Source: Planctomycetota bacterium
GTDB taxonomy: Bacteria; Planctomycetota; UBA1135
Assembly: GCA_008501825.1 (NCBI GenBank)
Contig: QQUA01000003.1
Span: 1 to 64,000, forward strand
Direction: 5' to 3'
DNA length: 64,000 nucleotides
In this document: one piece after another, positions 60,569-64,000 of the stretch
How positions within the stretch are numbered: the first letter of the stretch is position 1
How the letters are laid out: each line of letters begins with the position of its first letter
Made by a program: the position numbers and the translations under genes
Notes under the pieces: generated by a model
Seen by the model: only the letters and a program-made list of their open reading frames with translations
What the model was told of the DNA's origin: nothing
The model's database searches: none

Positions 60569-61416
60569 GACCAGGATTCGGGACAGGCGTTCCAGGGCGG
60601 CGGCAAAGGCCGGTGGCCGGTATTGACGTAAAACAGGTAGGTGGTGATGCGGCGGATCTTTTGCCGCCAGCGGGATTCCGCCAACAAAGTTCCCACTTCC
60701 AAAGGACTGGTGCCGCTTCCAGCATAGGCTTGCAACAGAATGCGAACGTCTTCGGCCTCCAATCCGCTGTGACTTCCGGCCAAATCAATTAAATCCATGC
60801 AACGGACTCGGTCATTGGCGGTTCGAGGAAAGGCGCAGGCGTAAGGAAGGTCCAGAAATAGGATTTCCGCTTCGGCATCGGTGATGCCTTCGCGGCCGAG
60901 CAAATTGCGGAGCTGCAAGCGGAAATGGCCAAAGCCGGTGTCGTGCATGTGCCGGACCGCCTTTCCTGCGGCTCGCAACCAACGAGCCCTTTCCAAAGAA
61001 CTTGGGGATTCACGAACCAGGCGTTGGCGCAAATCGGTGGTCTGAGTGGCTTCTTCCGTAACCAGCAAGGATGCTTGCAGCGATCCCCAGCGGCGGTCTT
61101 CGCCAAAGGCCAAAGGCTTCACCACCGGAACGCCTGCGGCATAAAAGGCCCGTAAGGCACGCCACTCCCGCAAGGCCCGGGAGCGAGCGCCGAAACTGCG
61201 CCAGCGCCAACGGGGCGGCACTCGGTAAAGTTTCCACCACGCCATTCGAGAATCCGGCAAAGGGGAGCGAAGCAACAAGGTTTCCGCTTCGTCTTTGATG
61301 ACTTCCCCCTGTTGCAGAGCTTGATGCCAGGAAGAATCGATTGAAGCTTGTGCTTGCGGCCAGGAAGGAGCCGCCTCCCAGCGACGGAAGCGAAAGCCAT
61401 CGCTGCCGAAGCTCAT
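60565..61416 (-). CDS. WaaP/InaA-like lipopolysaccharide kinase homologue, possibly inactive
   Basis: A 283-residue protein of the Kdo/heptose kinase fold. AWWKLYRV (near 60), a REWRALRAFYAAGVPVVKPL helix typical of the family and a MHDTGFGHFRLQLRNLL catalytic-loop equivalent are visible, then ILFLDL (D189). The loop reads H-F-R (164-166) where active family members have H-x-D, so the catalytic Asp is replaced by Arg. Asn171 and Asp189 remain. ATG at 61416 overlaps the preceding gene by 4 bp; the longer frame upstream lies within that gene. It may be a pseudokinase or use another residue. Confidence 0.72.
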   Translation of the reverse strand: MSFGSDGFRFRRWEAAPSWPQAQASIDSSWHQALQQGEVIKDEAETLLLRSPLPDSRMAWWKLYRVPPRWRWRSFGARSRALREWRALRAFYAAGVPVVKPLAFGEDRRWGSLQASLLVTEEATQTTDLRQRLVRESPSSLERARWLRAAGKAVRHMHDTGFGHFRLQLRNLLGREGITDAEAEILFLDLPYACAFPRTANDRVRCMDLIDLAGSHSGLEAEDVRILLQAYAGSGTSPLEVGTLLAESRWRQKIRRITTYLFYVNTGHRPLPPPWNACPESWS

Positions 61417-61733
61417 GTTCCCGGTGAGGTGGGCGGTGCCTTCGTTTCCCGGATCAACATCAAGTTCCGCACGTACACCACCGATCCGAAAGTTTGAGCG
61501 AGGATAAACACCGGATCCGCCCGCAGCACCGCGTAAATGAACAGCAAAGTGGCTCCGGCCAAGGACAGCCACCAGAAGGCCACCGGCATGACGCTGCGTC
61601 CGGCTTTTTCACTGGCGATCCATTGAACCAGGAAGCGGGCCATGAAAACCGCTTGTCCAACCAATCCCAAGGCCACCACCGCAAGGGGAATGTCTCCGAA
61701 TTTGGACAGCCAATGCTCCAGAACTTCAGACAT
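61413..61733 (-). CDS. Lipid A biosynthesis N-terminal domain (LAB_N) membrane protein
   Basis: A 106-residue protein with three hydrophobic segments. LVGQAVFMARFLVQWIASEKAGRSVMP and FWWLSLAGATLLFIYAVLRADPVFILAQTFG are the hallmark of the LAB_N family found fused to or next to dolichyl-phosphate-type glycosyltransferases. It overlaps the GT2 gene by 8 bp and the kinase homologue by 4 bp. It is thought to help flip or handle lipid-linked sugars; this is inferred from family context. Confidence 0.88.
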   Translation of the reverse strand: MSEVLEHWLSKFGDIPLAVVALGLVGQAVFMARFLVQWIASEKAGRSVMPVAFWWLSLAGATLLFIYAVLRADPVFILAQTFGSVVYVRNLMLIRETKAPPTSPGT

Positions 61734-62496
61734 GGACTTCCTGATCTTGAGTGCGCTGGGTGTCGCCGCCGATTTCTTCGGCGACCTGATAATTCAAATG
61801 CCGGCGTTGCATCCAACGAACCGCTTTCACGTCGGCCAAACCGACCCAAAGTCGATTCCAGACCCCGTATTTGGATACTCCATGGAGCCGCGGCCGGTGA
61901 TTGACTTCGATCTGCACTATTTTTTGGGCTCCCTGCATGCGAGCCAGGGTCGGCAGGAAACGATGCATGCCAGTGAACAAAGGCATGTCTCGGACGAATT
62001 GAGTTTGGAAGACTTTTAAAGAACAGCCGGTATCGATGGTGTCGTCTTGAGTGCGGCGGCGGCGATAGGCATTGGCAATTTTCGAAGACCAACGGCGGAT
62101 CCAATTGTCATTGCGGCGCCGGCGGATGCCCAAGACCGCATCGGCTTGTTCCTGGGCTTGCCGTTGCAACAGCATGGGGATGTCGGCCGGATCGTTTTGG
62201 AGGTCGGCGTCCAGAGTGACCAGAAGGCGGCCCTGGGCGGCCCGAAAGCCGGCGGCAAAGGCGGCGGTTTGGCCTCGGTTTTGTTGCAACCTGAGTCCCC
62301 GAGCTTCGGGAACCTCGGCGCAAAGCCGTTGCAAAAGCGGCCACGATCCGTCCCGGCTCCCGTCGTCCACCAACAGCACCTCCCAGGGGCGAGTTTGCTT
62401 CGCCATGGCGGTGCGGATCTGGTCGAGGAGTTCGGCCAGGTTCTCCTCCTCGTTGTAGACCGGGATGATCAAACTGACTTCAGGCTGGTGAGCCAT
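61726..62496 (-). CDS. Family 2 glycosyltransferase (dolichyl-phosphate-mannose/ArnC-like)
   Basis: A 256-residue GT-A enzyme. The nucleotide-sugar site is visible in SLIIPVYNEEENLAELL, LLVDDGSRDGSW and TLDADLQNDPADIP (D-x-D), with NRGQTAAFAAGF between. SKYGVWNRLWVGLADVKAVRWM is the C-terminal segment of DPM1-type enzymes lacking transmembrane anchors. It probably makes a polyprenyl-phosphate sugar for envelope glycan decoration. First gene of the four-gene operon with LAB_N, kinase homologue and methyltransferase. Confidence 0.88.
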   Translation of the reverse strand: MAHQPEVSLIIPVYNEEENLAELLDQIRTAMAKQTRPWEVLLVDDGSRDGSWPLLQRLCAEVPEARGLRLQQNRGQTAAFAAGFRAAQGRLLVTLDADLQNDPADIPMLLQRQAQEQADAVLGIRRRRNDNWIRRWSSKIANAYRRRRTQDDTIDTGCSLKVFQTQFVRDMPLFTGMHRFLPTLARMQGAQKIVQIEVNHRPRLHGVSKYGVWNRLWVGLADVKAVRWMQRRHLNYQVAEEIGGDTQRTQDQEVHV

Positions 62497-62575
62497 GGCC
62501 CATGATTGTCCCGTCCTGGCGGCACAGTCTCAAGAACTGCTCTCTCCTGGCCGTTAAGAAGAGGACCTAACGGCC

Positions 62576-63109
62576 ATGAGCTTCCGCACCGCCCGCCCAT
62601 CGCTTTCGGCTCGGATCCGGCGTTCCTTCCCCCTGTTCGGGGCTTTGATCTTCGGTTCGCTCTTGCTGGCGTTTCGCGTTGCCCCGGTTCGAGGGGGCAG
62701 CATGGAACCGACCCTGCAGGACGGCCAATGGCTTTGCTACCAACGCTATTGGTTGCCGCAACAGTTGCAGCGGGGCGATTTGGTGGTGTTCGATTCGCCG
62801 GTGGCTCAGGGCCACCGCTACGTCAAGCGATTGGTCGGCTTACCCGGGGATGAACTGCGCTTTGCCCGGGGACGGCTTTGGGTCAACGGCGAGCGCTTGA
62901 ATCTTCCTCGAGGAGCCGTTCCCTTCCACCAAATCCTTTCGGTGCGAGTACCCGAGGGATCATTTTTCGCGATCGGGGATCACGGGGCGATCTCCTTTGA
63001 TTGCAGGCGGATAGGGCCGGTTCCCGAGCACCATTTGGTGGGGCGGGTGGTCGGGCCGCTGACCCGGCCTAAACCGGAGTTGTTGGCTACCGAATCCGGC
63101 GAGCTCTAA
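62576..63109 (+). CDS. lepB: Signal peptidase I
   Basis: A 177-residue S26 peptidase. One N-terminal transmembrane segment (FPLFGALIFGSLLLAF) is followed by the catalytic Ser in RGGSMEPTLQDG and the catalytic Lys in RYVKRLVGLPGDEL, plus the box E region IGDHGAISFDCR. It cleaves signal peptides of exported proteins at the outer face of the membrane, which fits the many secreted products encoded here. Its 3' end overlaps the convergent FAH gene by 4 bp. Length is at the short end for the family. Confidence 0.9.
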   Translation: MSFRTARPSLSARIRRSFPLFGALIFGSLLLAFRVAPVRGGSMEPTLQDGQWLCYQRYWLPQQLQRGDLVVFDSPVAQGHRYVKRLVGLPGDELRFARGRLWVNGERLNLPRGAVPFHQILSVRVPEGSFFAIGDHGAISFDCRRIGPVPEHHLVGRVVGPLTRPKPELLATESGEL

Positions 63110-63996
63110 GCCTGAACCACCGGGTTTTGCAATACTCCAAAGCCCGGATATTCGACTTCCAGCAAATCTCCGGGACCGATGGCCGAAACTCCCGCCGGAG
63201 TTCCCAGGAAAACTACGTCGCCTGGCTCGAGCGCCAACCAACGACTGATTTCGGCCAAGGCTGGACCCGGGGGCCACAACAAATCCGCCCGCCGGCCTCG
63301 TTGGCGGACTTGGCCATTGACCCGTCCCTGCAACTCCAGATCGAGGTCATCGGGCAAGCGGTCGGCGGGGATCCAACCCGGACCCAAGGCGCCGAAAGTG
63401 GCCAGGTTTTTACAACGCAGCCAGGGCCATCCCCGATCCCGGTCCAAGCCTTGTTGCTTGCGGGCGGTGACGTCGTTGCCCAAAGTCCAGGCGGCAATGG
63501 CACCCTCGGCTTGCTCCGGGGTGGCGTTGCGGAGGGGTTGGCCGATCACAACCGCCAGCTCGGCCTCCGGATCCACCCGGGTGTTCAACCAGGCCGGAAT
63601 TTCCACCGTTTCACCGCATCCGATGAGGACGTTGGGTAGCTTGGCGAACCAGACCAATTCCTCCGGGGGCTCGGCTCCGAATTCGCGGGCGTGAGCGGCG
63701 AAATTTTTGCCCAGACAGAGAGCCTTCGGAGGACGTCCAGGGCACCGTAATGGCCAGGCGGCTCCGTCGACCGTCGCCGCCTGGCGACAAAAGGCATCCA
63801 CGGCTTCCGGCTGATGCAGGATGGCGGCGATTTCCGCCAGATCTCCCCGTTGGAGCAGGGGACTCCAATCCAGGTAGCGGCCATTTTCCAACCACAACCA
63901 CCGGGGTTGGCCGTCGGGCGCCAGGGCGCGGCGCAGTTGAGGAAGGAGCTTCAACGTCCAGCGACTTGGAGAGCGGCCAAGGCGTAGGCGGTGCAC
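63106..63996 (-). CDS. Fumarylacetoacetate hydrolase-family protein (start near window edge)
   Basis: At least 296 residues. The FAH fold motifs are present: LGKNFAAHAREFG, the metal-binding DPEAELAVVIG (E and D), LGNDVTARKQQ, and FLGTPAGVSAIGPGDLLEVEY near the end. Related enzymes are 2-hydroxyhepta-2,4-diene-1,7-dioate isomerases and acylpyruvate hydrolases; the substrate here is unknown. The frame opens with GTG at 63996, four bases from the window edge, so the true start may lie outside. It is convergent with lepB. Confidence 0.87.
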   Translation of the reverse strand: MHRLRLGRSPSRWTLKLLPQLRRALAPDGQPRWLWLENGRYLDWSPLLQRGDLAEIAAILHQPEAVDAFCRQAATVDGAAWPLRCPGRPPKALCLGKNFAAHAREFGAEPPEELVWFAKLPNVLIGCGETVEIPAWLNTRVDPEAELAVVIGQPLRNATPEQAEGAIAAWTLGNDVTARKQQGLDRDRGWPWLRCKNLATFGALGPGWIPADRLPDDLDLELQGRVNGQVRQRGRRADLLWPPGPALAEISRWLALEPGDVVFLGTPAGVSAIGPGDLLEVEYPGFGVLQNPVVQA

Positions 63997-64000
63997 AGCA

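Overview
This window looks like a chromosomal segment of a Gram-negative, moderately GC-rich bacterium, most likely a member of the Planctomycetota or a close relative. This rests on gene content, not on a marker gene. The indicators are an ECF sigma factor coupled to a serine/threonine kinase with a C-terminal formylglycine-generating-enzyme-like domain, many very large secreted proteins (FG-GAP, G8/beta-helix, Asp-box propellers), lineage-style C-terminal beta domains repeated across unrelated secreted proteins, and scattered housekeeping genes (gltX, trmFO, queF, surE, lepB). No ribosomal RNA and no CRISPR array is visible.

Layout. 1-4.1 kb is an insertion-sequence hot spot. A partial IS66-type element lies just upstream of a secreted beta-helix gene, which is itself split by an IS3/IS407-type element with a clear 4-bp target duplication. 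4.3-12.5 kb holds a giant secreted multidomain protein and then a tight operon of ECF sigma factor, membrane kinase-FGE fusion and two genes of unknown function. 12.5-20.7 kb (minus strand) is a compact run: trmFO, delta-1-pyrroline-5-carboxylate dehydrogenase, a four-cluster ferredoxin, a membrane methyltransferase and glcDEF. Four consecutive junctions overlap by 4 bp. 20.8-30.3 kb has a secreted DUF4139-type protein, a secreted repeat protein and two tandem 903-residue G8-domain/beta-helix proteins that share a 662-bp stretch I found identical base for base. 30.4-34.6 kb has gltX, a mobile element of a type I cannot place in a named family, a thioredoxin-like protein, a cupin and tRNA-Met(CAT). 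34.7-44.7 kb mixes a secreted SurE, a membrane LuxR regulator divergent from a sialidase-like gene, a large carboxypeptidase-regulatory-repeat protein, an acetyltransferase, a DUF2461 protein, a lipoprotein and a serine hydrolase. 44.9-58.5 kb is dominated by secreted propellers: a 1352-residue Asp-box protein with inserted PDZ and EF-hand segments, and four FG-GAP proteins, three of them tandem paralogues. A second, diverged copy of the unplaced mobile element and queF lie among them. 58.6-64 kb has a HEAT-like secreted protein, an envelope operon (GT2 glycosyltransferase, LpxA-linked N domain protein, WaaP-like kinase homologue, SAM methyltransferase), signal peptidase I and an FAH-family hydrolase.

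The best candidate for something undescribed is the pair of about 1.13-kb elements at 31890-33024 and 51443-52575. They encode related zinc-ribbon transposases, have matching inverted termini at all four ends, and lack the expected third catalytic glutamate of IS1-like enzymes. Other signals worth checking are the gene-conversion tract, the hairpin-rich leader before the G8 pair, and the orphan genes in the sigma/kinase operon.
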